Shown piece by piece: positions 41,518 to 52,739 of a DNA stretch of 64,000 bases. The DNA lies in assembly GCF_027579695.1 (NCBI RefSeq), contig NC_083582.1, positions 943,378-1,007,377 on the forward strand, read 5' to 3'. Positions within the stretch are counted from its first letter, which is position 1, and every line of letters starts with the position of its first letter. Position numbers and translations under genes: made by a program. The stretch is from Neoarius graeffei. Taxonomy: Eukaryota; Chordata; Actinopteri; Siluriformes; Ariidae. Under the pieces are notes generated by a model, which was given only the letters and a program-made list of their open reading frames with translations, was not told where the DNA came from and ran no database searches.

Positions 41518-42654
41518 CGTGCAAGCAAGCATTCATTTGCCTTTTATTTATTCAAGTTTTATCTGTTTGCCTAATAGTTCAAATTGTTTTGTATATAGTT
41601 TATAATGTTGTGTGATATTAATGATAATATTGTGGGAAAACTACTTTGCACAGACGTTCATTTAATTTATTCTATCGTCATTTTGTTTGTTCTATTTTTG
41701 TGTATTTTATTTATTTATCTGTTTGTCTAGTTGTATCTATTTTTCTAATAATAATATATTTTTTGCATTAATAGTTTGTTTTTTCCTATTAAAATAATCT
41801 TGTGTTCTTGTTATAACTTTATCTATTTATCTGACTGTTTAGTTGTATCTATTTTTGTTACAATTTCAATATTTTTAATATAGAAAGTTTGTTTTTTTCT
41901 ATTAAAATGTTCTTGTGTGATAACTAGTTCTTGTGTTATATTTATTGTAGTTGTATCTATTTTGTATCTCAGACTTATATTTTTTGTAAAACAAGTGTTT
42001 TTCTATAAAATATTCTTGCGTTCTTGGTAGCTATGTTCTTGAGTGGGTTTTTTTTTTTACAGAAAAGCCGTTCTGCATGGACATCCATTGAAGCCCTCAT
42101 TGTTTTTTAATGGTTATTTATGAGCGTTTAGGGGTTACAGTAATGTAAGTCTAGGTTGCTTTATATAAAAGGTATGTCCAGAAATATTGATGTCACTGTC
42201 TAAGCAGAGGGATCTGGCTTCTTTAGACGCTGTCTTCTTAAAACTGAATAAATATTTAAAAAGAGCCGAATGAGCCAGTCTTTTGAACGGCTCTTTTCAA
42301 AGAACGGATCACAAAGATGCGGATCCCATCAAAGAGCCATAAATCCCATCTCTAATCTGCGCTCCGATATCGCACGGGTCATCCAGGTACGCTGGCATTG
42401 TCTCTAGAGGAAATGTCGGTGGAGAGGTGGTGTTTAAAAAGGGTGTGGTTAATCGGAAACCTCGGGTTAACCAAGAACATAACCTGAGACGAGCAGGTTT
42501 GAGATGCAGCGCAAGTTGCCATGGCAGCATACCTCGGTTTGAACATAGCCAACTTTCGTAGTATGGGTTAATCGGGAAGTTACGCTGCACGTGATCAAGT
42601 TACTCTCGAAGTTACTCTGGTAAGCCAGAAAACCCGCTTCGTAGTACAGGGCCC
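40775..42654 (+). mobile_element. Harbinger/PIF-like element, nested in the LTR-element leader
   Basis: Inverted ends GGGCCCTGTACTACAAACGG (40775) and CTTCGTAGTACAGGGCCC (ending 42654). More extended inversion is visible as AACCTGGTTTAACC-type motifs near both ends. It includes a Myb-like gene remnant at 40992-41195 and 41420-41480. No Harbinger nuclease gene is present. A hAT-like end (GGCTCTTTTCAAAGAACGG ... AAATCCCATCTCTAA) at about 42250-42350 suggests a further small insertion. Confidence 0.75.
40992..41480 (+). pseudogene. Harbinger-associated Myb/SANT-like protein remnant
   Basis: Two coding pieces. MARSPYFTEEECAVIMQSYE, then AAANKERQACWQRIADRVNA at 40992-41145; and ATAAKRTWQQVKMKYKNII at 41420-41477. 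This is the N-terminal Myb-like DNA-binding domain of the second protein of Harbinger transposons, which partners with the nuclease. The segment between (41160-41418) breaks it and carries repeat-like sequence. No downstream part. Confidence 0.8.
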
Positions 42655-43200
42655 TGATAGGCTACACAAAATAAACAGAGAACATGAATCGATCTAAAAA
42701 CAGATCAGCATGTTCTAAACAAACAAAGTGGAAAGCCGCTACCACAGCGAACACTAATCAAACAACATTACCAGCTACACAAACAACTCTACTCACCCAT
42801 TCACAGGCCGAGCCCAAATACTTCACATACATCCAGTCGAAGCCTCAGTTGGTCGCTGCTGAATCTTCTATGCACAGTTCTCTGGTGTCCTGAATTACAC
42901 AAGTTCACCTGGCTAGTCTTCCAGGGCTTGCTGGCCTCAGAGCGACTGGTTAACACTGAACTCGTTGCACTTTACTGCACGAAGCGTGCCCCTGACAGGA
43001 GTGCAAAACTCCAGACCAGGATTACCCCTCAAAACAACAAACTAAAATAATAAACAAAAGAAACAAAACAGTGCTCCGACAGAAGGGAAACCCAGCTGCA
43101 GCACTCTTCCTAACCAGAGACTGACGCTAGCTGCGCAACCAACAGAAGCTCACCTGAATGCACGCAACGCTATGGTCCCGTTTCACCACCTGTTTACAGG

Positions 43201-43218
43201 ATCCCGGACGAGCCCCCA
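43201..43218 (-). other. Primer-binding site, tRNA-Pro type
   Basis: Minus strand TGGGGGCTCGTCCGGGAT, a perfect 18-base match to the tRNA-Pro primer site, four bases inside the right LTR (43223). Confidence 0.92.
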
Positions 43219-43222
43219 ATTA

Positions 43223-43627
43223 TGTTACAGCATGGGCTCGTTCACACACCGCAACATAAGAAGGGGGACACAACACAAAGGTTTAAAGTTCAAACAAAAA
43301 TACGCTTATTAACCAATACAAAATACAACAACTCAAAAGTGTCTAGGGTATGACTGTAGTGATGGTCGTGCCTGAGTGGATGTGTGTTTGTGTCAGTATA
43401 TGGTAAATGTTGAGGGTGAGAAAAAGAGCAAAAAGCCAGAAAACAGGAGGACAACAAAGAGTGCCCACACAAAGAATAAAAGTGCCTACCAGAGAGGGAG
43501 AGAGACCCCACCTTATAGGCCGTACCACCTACACAGGTGTACTTAATGATCTAGCCTAATCAGTCAGGCCCAGGCCTACCCGTGCACTGGCAGACTGGTG
43601 CCTGAAGGGGGCCCAAGGGGGTCATCA
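43223..43627 (-). repeat. LTR (5' LTR of the minus-strand element)
   Basis: TGTTACAGCATGGGCTCGTT ... GGGGGTCATCA on the plus strand, partner of 38435-38812. It includes TTTATT-type sequence near 43300 on the plus strand; no clear TATA box was assigned. Confidence 0.92.
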
Positions 43628-45650
43628 CACACAGTAACTCTGGATGGCCTTTCTGTTTCTTCACGTGCAGCAGTAAAAGACCTCGGAGTGATTATTGACC
43701 CCAGTCTTTCATTCGAAACTCACATTGATAACATCACCCGGATAGCTTTCTTTCATCTCAGAAATATTGCTAAGATAAAAAATTTAATGTCACTACATGA
43801 CGCGGAAAAACTAGTTCATGCTTTCGTTACCTCCAGGTTGGATTATTGTAATGCCTTACTGTCTGGATGTTCCAATAAGTGCATAAACAAGCTCCAGTTA
43901 GTTCAAAATGCAGCAGCAAGAGTCCTTACTAGAACTAGAAAATATGACCCCATCACGCCTGTCTTATCCACATTGCATTGGCTCCCAATCAAATTTCGTA
44001 TTGATTATAAAATACTACTATTGACCTTTAAAGCACTAAATGGTCTCGCACCACAGTACCTGAGTGAACTTCTGCTCCTCTATGACCCGCCACGCCTACT
44101 TAGATCAAAAGGTGCAGGCTATCTGCTGGTACCTCGTATAGTGAAGGCTACATCAGGGGGCGGAGCCTTTTCTTACAAAGCCCCACAGTTATGGAACAGC
44201 CTTCCAAGTAATGTTCGGGAATCAGACACAGTCCCAGCGTTTAAGTCTCGGCTGAAAACATATCTGTTTAGTCAAGCCTTGTGTTAATGGTGTTTATGAG
44301 GTAAAGGTGTAGATCTGGAGGGTCCTCAGACAGAGTGTTTTGGTAAACTGGGATGTATGGATGCTGTCAGTCCCCACTCGCTTGCTCACTCGAGTTTGTT
44401 GACGGTGTAGTGGCTGCTGCTTTATGTCCCGGGGCCCCTCATGCCTGTGTTACCTTCTGGCTCTCCCCTTTTAGTTATGCTGTCATAGTTAGTTGCCGGA
44501 GTCCCTGCTTGTACTCAGCGCAAAATGTATACCGTTCCTACTTATTCAGATGACATTGGGCATACCTAACAACCTGTGTTTTTCTCTCCCTCTCTCTCCC
44601 CCTCCCCCCAAATCTGTCCCTCTGAGTTACATGGAATCAACAGGAAATCTTTTGGTGGAGAGGGTGGAGACCTCGACTGGCTCTCGTAGCCTGCAGGGAA
44701 TCGTCCATCAGACATTCTGTCGCATGTCCCAGACCTGGTGAAATGTAACTGAATTGTCTTGGCCAGCCCTAAAGGTCCCATCTGCATCTGCCTGCACTCG
44801 CTCTGATCTATAATTCCAACTGTCTCATTGCTGAGGAGTGTGCTCCCATCACCCAATCAAGCATCCAGCCAGAGCAGGTCATGATATTTTTTAACCATAT
44901 TAACATGCCATTGTTGTGTATTATGCCTGATGTCAGGACTCTCGTCTCTGTGAGCCTACCACACAGATTTAATACTTGTGTTATTTTTAGACATTGACAC
45001 CTGTTGCCTACACTTATTCAGGTGACATTGGGCATACCTAACAACCTGTGTTTTCTCTCCCCCTCCCCCCCAAAAAAACCTGTCCCTCTGAGTTACATGT
45101 TGGTCCTGGGATCGAGATGCTGACCTCTTCTGCTCCTCGGACCTGCTTGATCCATCCTGGTGCCCTGAGTCTGGTTGGAGTCTCATCGCATTGCTCCTGT
45201 GGAGGACGGCCCCATGAGGACAGTTGAAAGTCACACCTGGAGGACGCTCTGGACTCTTACAGTAATGCTTTTATGGCTGAGGACTACAGTTGACTTGCTA
45301 ACTTTAGGACTGCAGTTGTCATGAACAGTTTTGCACTCAAGTTTCCATCAATGAAGAGTTTATAACATCAACGAAACTGACTTCATGTTAAAACTGTTAA
45401 TGTTATAGTCATGCTGTCTGTTGTTGCCCAAATGAGGATGGGTTCTCTTTTGAGTCTGGTTCCTCTCGAGGTTTCTTCCTCATGTCATCTGAGGGAGTTT
45501 TTCCTTGCCACCGTCGCCACAGGCTTCATCATTGGGGATAGATTAGGGAAAAAATTAGCTCATGTTTTAAGTCGTTCAAATTCTGTAAAGCTGCTTTGCG
45601 ACAATGTTTATTGTTAAAAGCGCGAAACAAATAAACTTGACTTCACTTGA
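43628..45650 (+). pseudogene. L2 copy D, ORF2 C-terminus and 3' UTR
   Basis: Continues copy D after the LTR element. VTLDGLSVSSRAAVKDLGVI, then SRLDYCNALLSGCSNKCINK, LQLVQNAAARVLTRTRKYDP and FKSRLKTYLFSQALC with a stop at 44285-44287; the frame 43598-44287 is open. A 1.36-kb 3' UTR follows, ending GCGCGAAACAAATAAACTTGACTTCACTTGA. Parts of the UTR are repeated (GACATTGGGCATACCTAACA at about 44551 and 45026), showing an internal duplication. Confidence 0.92.
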
Positions 45651-45888
45651 TCTTTTTGAAGAGTCATGTAGGTAAGAGATCTAGTCCACAAGCTGAGGAT
45701 TTTGATGCAGAGATTAATGAAAGTAATTCAATTTCTTTAAGGGGAGTAAAATATTCTAATTGCTAATCTGACAAGGTATATTGTTAACTACAGGGTTACT
45801 TAAATTGTCACTTTATTTGTCTGACCTTAAATTAGTAGTTTGAATTTTTTGTTGGATATTTTAAATTTTGTCTTTGAAAAAATTAATG
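45651..45888 (-). mobile_element. L2 copy C, upstream (5') remnant
   Basis: Minus-strand L2 linker sequence (the plus strand reads ATTAATGAAAGTAATTCAAT and AAGGGGAGTAAAATATTCTAA). It begins with the duplicated TCTTTTTG, so it is the other side of copy C, separated by copy D. Confidence 0.88.
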
Positions 45889-46284
45889 AAGTCTGAATAT
45901 TGATTCGTCTGACCACAATACACATTTCCACTGTGTAAAGGTCCATCCCAGACGCCTCTGAGCCCAAAGATGTCGACGGTGTTTCTGGACACAGTTAACA
46001 TAAGGCTTCCTTTTTGCACAGTAAAGTTTTAACTGGTGTTTAAGGTTTGCCAAAGTAATCCCAAGCCCATGTGGTTCTATCAGCTGTAGATGAATGATGG
46101 TTCTTGATGCAGTACCGTCTGAGGGATTGAAACTCATGGGGGTTCAGATTAGGCTTGAGCTCTTTGTCCTTTACACACTGAAATTCCTCTAGATTCCTTG
46201 AATCGTTTAATGATGTTATACACCAAAGTGGGTGAAATATCAAAGTTGAGCAGAGAAATAAAATATACTGCCTGGAATGAAATA
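45889..46284 (-). pseudogene. Tc1-like transposase relic
   Basis: Minus strand 46137-45885 gives RRHLWAQRRLGWTFTQWKCV and LWSDESIFRLH, the region just before and at the first catalytic Asp of a different Tc1-like family. An SLNDSRNLEEFQCV-like helix-turn-helix piece precedes it. No inverted repeat ends found; truncated. Confidence 0.75.
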
Positions 46285-46653
46285 TACAGTGGTGCTTGAA
46301 AGAATTTTCTACATTTCTGCATAAATTTGACCTAAAACATCATCAGATTTTCACACAAGTCCTAAAAGTAGATAAAGAGAACCCAGTTAAACAAATGAGA
46401 CAAAAATATTATACTTGGTCATTTATTTATTGAGGAAAATGATCCAATATTACATATCCATGAGTGGCAAAAGTATGTGAACCTCCAGGATTAGCAGTTA
46501 ATTTGAAGGTGAAATTAGAGTCAGGTGTTTTCAATCAGTGGGATGACAATCAGGTGTGAGTGGGCACCCTGTTTTATTTAAAGAACAGAGATCTATCAAA
46601 GTCTGATTTTCATAACATGTTTGTGGAAGTGTATCATGATATGAATAAAGGAG

Positions 46654-46741
46654 ATTTCTGAGGACCTCAGAAAAAGCGTTGTTGATGCTCATCAGGCTGG
46701 AAAAGGTTACAAAACCATCTCTAAAGAGTTTGGACTCCACC
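46654..46741 (+). pseudogene. Tc1 C transposase, N-terminal part
   Basis: Encodes ISEDLRKSVVDAHQAGKGYK and TISKEFGLH, the first helix-turn-helix of the transposase; cut by the LINE insertion. The remainder is at 53763-54674. Confidence 0.85.
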
Positions 46742-47400
46742 AACACAATTTTCACCTGTGTTTACATTCCTCTGTGTGCAGATGCGCAGGCGGCATGTGA
46801 CATTATTCACTCCACCATAGCAGTGCTGCAGACACAACACCCCGAGGCTTTCTTTGCGATCTCTGGGGATTTTAACCACATCACTCTGGACTCCACTCTC
46901 CCTGCCTTTCATCAGTTTGTGGACTGTCCCACTAGAAAAAACAGGACCATAGACCTACTGTATGCCAATGTAAGGGACGCATACAGGGCAATCCCACTAC
47001 CACCACTGGGGAGATCTGACCATAATCTGGTTCACCTACAGCCTCAGTACAAACCAATGGTTCTGAGGCAGCCCACCACCATATGTTCATTCAGGGCCTG
47101 GTCTCCCGAGGCAGAGGAAACTCTTAAGGACTGCTTCGAGACGACTGACTGGAATGTACTGTTAGACCCGCATGGGGAGGACATTGTGACACAGTGCATA
47201 ATGGACTACTTGAACTTTTGCAGGGACATTGCTGTTCCCACAAAAACTGTACACTGCTTTCCAAACAACAAGCCCTGGATTACCAGTGAAGTCAAGGGCC
47301 TCCTCAACCAAAAGAAGAGGGTGTTCAAAGACGGAGGCAGGTCAGAGCTGAAGCATGTACAGTACAGGGGGAACTCAAAGTCTGGCTAAAAGAGGCCAAG
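46742..47400 (+). pseudogene. Rex1-like endonuclease (C-terminal two thirds)
   Basis: FTCVYIPLCADAQAACDIIH, FFAISGDFNHITLDSTLPAF with the GDFN motif, CPTRKNRTIDLLYANVRDAY, then LGRSDHNLVHLQPQY with the SDH motif: an AP-type endonuclease without its N-terminal NxR/ET motifs. It continues into the linker (CSFRAWSPEAEETLKDCFET) and stops at 47387 through a frame change. Confidence 0.88.
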
Positions 47401-49103
47401 GAGTCATACAGGAAAAAAGGTGGAACAGAAGCTGCAAGAAAATAACATGAAGGAGGTCTGGGATGGGATGAAAACCATCACAGGCTGCAAGAAGAACAGA
47501 GGCAGCTCGGCAGATAGGGGCATGGACAGGGCAAACCAGTTTGACCACTTCTTCAACAGGTTTGATTGTCCTGCTCCTGCTGCCCCCTCCTCCTGCAGCA
47601 GTTGTCACCTCGTCACCATCACCGGCAGATCAGCCCTCACCCCCACCACCAACATCATCATCAGAGCCATCAACACCTCCTGCAAACGGAATACACATCC
47701 ACTCCCCCAGTCCCCCCATCTTCACTGCAGACCAAGTCAGGAGAGAGCTGAGGAGACTCCACCCCAGGAAGGCAGCAGGCCCAGACAAGGTGTGTCCCAG
47801 GATGCTGAGGGCCTGGCTGCCCAACTGGGGGAGCCCCTCCAACACATCTTTAACCTGAGCCTTCACCTCGGGAGGGTTCCTGTCATGTGGAAGACGTCAT
47901 GCCTCATTCCAGTTCCCAAGAAAACACATCCAAAGGTACTGAATGACTACAGGCCAGTTGCCTTGACATCACACATGATGAAGACCTCCTCATACCCCAG
48001 GTACACCATGCTGAGGACCCACTGCAGTTTGCATACTGGGAGAAGGTGGGAGTGGATGACGCCATCCTCTATCTTCTGCATAGGACTCACTCTCATCTGG
48101 ACAAGGGGAGCGGCGCAGTGAGGATCATGTTTTTTGACTTCTCCAGTGCCTTTAACATCATCCAGCCCCTTCTACTGAGAGACAAGCTGCAGGAAATGGA
48201 GGTGGACACACATCTGGTCTCCTGGATCACAGACTACCTCACCAGGAGACCACAACATGTCAGGATCAGGGACTGCATTTCTGACACGGTGATCAGCAGC
48301 ACAGGAGCACCACAGAGGACTGTGCTCTCTCCGGTTCTGTTCACTCTCTACACATCAGACTTCAAATACAACTCAGAGTCTTGCCACATGCAGAAGTTCT
48401 CAGATGATACTGCAATTGTGGGATGTGTTCATGATGGACAGGAGGAGGAGGAGGACAGGAGCCTGATACAGGACTTTGTGTTATGGTGTAAATCCAACCA
48501 CCTGCAGCTGAACAAAACAAAAGAAATGCTTGTGGATTTTAGAAGGTCCAGGCTGACTCTGCAGCCGATCTCTATGAGGGGGTTGATATGGAGATGGTCA
48601 GGACCTACAAATACCTGGGTGTACATCTGGACGACAAGCTGGACTGGACAGTGAACACTGACACCCTCTACAAGAAGGGTCAGGGCAGACTCTACTTCCT
48701 GAGGAGGCTCGGGTCCTTCAGGATCTGCCAAAAACTGCTGCTGATGTTCTACCAGTCTGTGGTAGCCAGTGTCCTCTTCTGTGCTGTAGTGTGTTGGGGA
48801 GGCAGCATTAAGAAGAGAGACGCTGGACAGCTTGACAGGCTGGTGAGGAAAGCTGGCTCTGTGCTGGGAACTGAGCTGGAGTCCCTTACATCAGTGGCAG
48901 AACAAAGGGCCCTGAGCAAACTGCTCTCAATTATGGACAGTGTTCATCACCCTCTGCACGGCGCCATCATCAGGCAGAGGAGCTCGTTCAGTGGCATACT
49001 GTTGTCCCTGCCCTGCACCACAGACAGATTCAGGAAATCTTTTGTCCTTCAGGCCATTAGACTGTTCAACTCCTCCCGGCTCAGCAAAAATAAGAATCTG
49101 TGA
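47401..49103 (+). pseudogene. Rex1-like reverse transcriptase
   Basis: Linker (EQKLQENNMKEVWDGMKTIT), frame changes near 47560 and 47800, LHPRKAAGPDKVCPRMLRAW, CLIPVPKKTHPKVLNDYRPV, a degraded LHFAY region, and MFFDFSSAFNIIQPLLL with the first catalytic Asp near 48130. APQRTVLSPVLFTLYTSDF follows, then KFSDDTAIVGC with both catalytic aspartates at about 48393-48425, YKYLGVHLDDKLDWTVNTDT near 48609, and a C-terminal block to a stop at 49101. Three to four frameshifts; palm residues kept. Confidence 0.88.
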
Positions 49104-49321
49104 CTCTGCTGTACTCAGGACTAGGTACACTGCTCATTTCATGTTCATTGCACTTTTCTGCTGCTTACATAGATGTGCATCATATGCATAGATGGGTATA
49201 TACAGATATTTGTAGATAAGCCGGTATGTTGTACTTTGCCTTATTATATACTTTATTATTATATACTGTTATAATGTACCTACTTACTTATAACCCTATT
49301 ATACATACTGATATATAAAAA

Positions 49322-52300
49322 AATCTCCTTCTCACCCCCAGCGGGGGTGGTGGTATCCATGTCATCCTCAAGCTCGGGTCCTCTACCAGAGGCCTGGGAG
49401 TTTGAGGGTTCTGCGCAGTATCTTCGATGTTCCTAAGACTGCGCTCTTCTGGACTGAGGCTTCAGATGTTGTTCCTGGGATTTGCTGGAGCCACTCTCCC
49501 AGTTTGGGGGTTACTGCCCCAAGTGCCCCCACTACCACGGGGACCACGCAACCCTTGACCTTCCACATCTGTTCCAGCTGCTCTTTCAACCCTTGATACT
49601 TCTCAAGTTTCTCATGTTCCTTCTTCCTGATGTTGGCGTCAGCTGGGATCGCCACATCTATCACCACCACCCTCTTCTGCTCTTTGTCCACCACCACTAT
49701 GTCCGGTTGGTTAGCCAGGATCTGTTTGTCAGTCTGGAAGCTGAAGTCCCACAGAACCTTGGCCCTGTTGTTCTCAGCCACCTTCTGTGGTATGGCCCAT
49801 TGGGACTTGGGTACTTCTATTCCATACTGGTTGCAGATGTTCCTGTATACTATCCCAGCCACTTGGTTGTGCCTCTCCATGTATGCTGATCCAGCTAGCA
49901 TCTTACACCCTGCTACTATGTGCTGGACTGTTTCAGGGGCTTCTTTGCACAGTCTGCATCTTGGGTCTGATCTACTCTGGTAGATCCTGGCCTCTATGGC
50001 TCTTGTGCTTATGGCCTGTTCTTGTGCTGCCATGATTAGTGCCTCTGTGCTGTCTGTCAGTCCTGCATTATCCAGCCACTGGTAGGAATTCTTGATATCA
50101 GCCACTTCCTCTATCTGACGGTGGTACATGCCATGTAGGGGTTTGTCCCTCCAGGTTGTCTGTTCCTCCTCCTCTGCACTCTCATCAGGGTTCTGCTGCC
50201 TGAGACATTCACTTAGCAGTTCATCCTTTGGGGCCATCTTTCTGATGTATTCTCGGATTTTCGATGTTTCATCCTGGACCGTGGTCTTGACACTCACTAG
50301 CCCTCGGCCTCCCTCTTTCCGCTTAGTGTATAGTCTCAGGGTGCTGGACTTGGGGTGGAACCCTCCATGCATGGTGAGGAGCTTTCTAGTCTTGATATCT
50401 GTGGCTTCTATCTCCTCCTTTGGCCAGTTTATGATACCAGCGGGGTATCTGATGACTGGTAGTGCGTACATGTTGATGGCTCAGACCTTGTTCTTACCAT
50501 TCAGCTGACTTTTCAGGACCTGCCTTACTCTCTGGAGGTATTTGGCTGTGGTTGACTTCCTTGTGGCCTCTTCATGGTTTCCATTAGCCTGTGGGATGCC
50601 AAGGTACTTGTAGCTGTCTTGGATATCACCTATGTTGCCCTCTGGTAGGTCAATCCCCTCAGTCTGGATCATCTTGCCTCTCTTTGAGACCATCCGGCCA
50701 CACTTGTCCAATCCGAATGACATCCCTATGTCATCGCTGTAGATCCGGGTGGTGTGGATCAGCGAGTCTATTTCTCGCTCATTCCTGGCATACAGCTTGA
50801 TGTCATCCATGTAGAGCAGGTGGCTGATTGTTGCCCCACTACGGAATCGGTACCCGTAGCCGCTCTTCGTGATGATCCGACTGAGGGGGTTCAGGCCTAT
50901 GCAGAACAGCAGTGGTGATAGCGCATCTCCTTGGTATATGCCGCACTTGATGTTGACTTGGGCAATGGGTTTTGAGTTGGCCTCTAGGGTTGTCTTCCAC
51001 ATTTCCATTGAGTTCTGGATGAAGGTCCTTAGGTTCCTGTTGATCTTATACAGTTCCAGACATTCCAGTATCCATGTGTGTGGCATTGAATCGTAGGCTT
51101 TCTTGTAGTCAATCCAGGCAGTGCACAGGTTGGTCTGTCTCTTCTTACAGTCTCGGGCGACTGTTCTATCGACCAGTAGCTATTGCTTGGCTCCTCTGGT
51201 GTTACTGCCAATTCCTTTCTGTGCCTCGCTCATGTATTGAGCCACATGCTTACTCATTTTTGCCGCAATGATGCCTGACAGGGCCTTCCATGTTGTGCAG
51301 AGACAGGTAATTGGCCAGTAGTTGGATGGGATGGGTCCCTTCTGGGGGTCCTTCATGATTAGGACTGTCCTGCCTTGGGTTAGCCATTCTGGGTGGGTCC
51401 CATCCCTCAGCAGCTGGTTCATCTGTGCTGCTAGGCGTTCATGGAGTGCAGTTAGCTTCTTCAGCCAGTACGTATGGATCATATCGGGGCCTGGTGCTGT
51501 CCAGCTCTTCATCTTTGACACTCTTTGACACTCTTTCTTGGACGTCTGCCATTGAGATGGTTACTGGTTACTGTGGTCAGCTCTTAGGTCCACTAACCAT
51601 TGGGCATCGGTGTTGTGTGATGCCTTTCTTTCCCATATGTCTTTCCAGTATTTTTCCACCTCAGCTCTTGGTGTGTCTGACCGGTTGTTGTTCCCCTGCC
51701 ACTGAGAGTACACCTTGGCTGGTTCAGTGGAGAACAGCTTGTTTATTCTCCTGGCCTCTCCCTCCTTGGTGTATCTCTTCAACCGGGTGGCCAGAGCTGT
51801 TAGTCGCTGTTTGGCAGTTTTGAGTGCCTCTGGTATAGAGAGTGAGTTGTACTTCCTGGGTGCCCCTTTATTCACCATGTTCCCTTTCTGTAGTTCAGCT
51901 AGCTGGCTAACTTCTCTCCGTGCTGCCTTGGCCTCTAATCGTCTCTTCCATGGTGGATACTGTTTGTTATGTCCTGAGCCCACCTTGTGTCCAAGCATCT
52001 CCATGATTACTGTTGCTGTACTGTGTATCAGCTTGTTGGTCTCAGTGATGGTTCTTGTGGAGATTGTCTTCAGAGCAGCATTCACATCTACTAGTAGATC
52101 TTCTGAAGGTACTTGGCAACTCAGCTTCGGTATTCGTCGGGGGCTCCAGGTTTCCAGTTGGGTCACGATCTTCCTTCTCAGGTCAGCAGCTCTTGTGTTG
52201 AGGCTGTTAGCTGTTGGGGCTTGGTACCCAATCTCTGGTTGTGGGGATGATGATGACATCTCCCCGCTGACCTGTCTTCCTGGCTCCCCCTTGCCGTAGC

Positions 52301-52414
52301 ATCGTTGTTGTATTTCATTAATCTCTAGTTGTGATAGTAGATTTCGATTACGGATGTTGGAACACTGGGCTAATAGCTGTTTCTTTGTTAGCCTTGATTG
52401 TGGGTTTTTAATAT
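49322..52414 (-). mobile_element. RLE-type LINE (R2/R4/Rex6-like), antisense in the Rex1 3' UTR
   Basis: Minus-strand element whose 3' end lies at about 49322 (AAAAAAATCTCC next to the small hairpin CACCCCCAGCGGGGGTG) and whose single ORF carries RT followed by a Cys/His finger and a restriction-like endonuclease. It is truncated near 52414, without a clear N-terminal zinc-finger region. The flanking Rex1 3' UTR is continuous around it. Confidence 0.88.
49383..52408 (-). pseudogene. RLE-LINE ORF: RT, CCHC-type finger, restriction-like endonuclease
   Basis: About 1,000 codons stay in one reading frame from 52408 to 49383, broken only by three stop codons (TAA 51563-51561, TAG 51182-51180, TGA 50483-50481) and no frameshift. 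The N-terminal part is basic and helical. RT: SWTAPGPDMIHTYWLKKLTA (about 51505), AWIDYKKAYDSMPHTWILEC (first Asp, about 51120), GIYQGDALSPLLFCIGLNPL (about 50945), LLYMDDIKLYARN with YMDD (about 50815), DSYKYLGIPQANG. C-terminal: CRLCKEAPETVQHIVAGCKM (finger, about 49960-49900) and PDIVVVDKEQKRVVVIDVAI (restriction-like nuclease PD...D motif, about 49700). Family R4/Rex6-like is from memory of motif style; R2 or NeSL are alternatives. Confidence 0.88.
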
Positions 52415-52739
52415 TATATATCGTATACGATCACACTATTACATATACTATATGTACTGATATATACTTAACTATGCCTATCATGTAATGTACTATGCTT
52501 TTTATCTACCATATACCACTAAACATACTGCACGTGCATGTAACTGTCCAAAAAGTATTTGCACTGCTCATTACACTCTTATTTGCACTGTGACTGGCTA
52601 CTGCCAACTGCACTACCTCACACACTGAGAGCTGTATATTTTATTACTTGCTCTTATTGGTAATGTTTTATTTCTTTGGCATTTTGTATTTTAGTTTTTT
52701 AAAGTATATTTGTATTTTAGTTTAGTATAATGCTATTTA

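Larger units (their letters stand above)
38435..43627 (-). mobile_element. Gag-only LTR retrotransposon (nonautonomous)
   Basis: LTRs of 378 and 405 bp lie at 38435-38812 and 43223-43627. The minus strand is the sense strand because the primer-binding site abuts the right LTR and the polypurine tract the left. Between them lie a leader, a degraded gag and nothing resembling pol. The sequence goes from the gag end straight to the polypurine tract, so pol was deleted before or after insertion. It sits in L2 copy D between GATTACACA and CACACAGTAAC, with a short CA-rich duplication at the edges. It carries a V-SINE and a Harbinger-like insertion. Confidence 0.88.

Noticed and set aside
32919..45650. 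Two L2 elements standing head to head
   Set aside because: The duplicated TCTTTTTG and the remnant at 45651-45888 show that copy D is inserted inside copy C.
49402..52299. Plus-strand frames opposite the RLE LINE
   Set aside because: Shadows of the minus-strand ORF; no motif and skewed composition.
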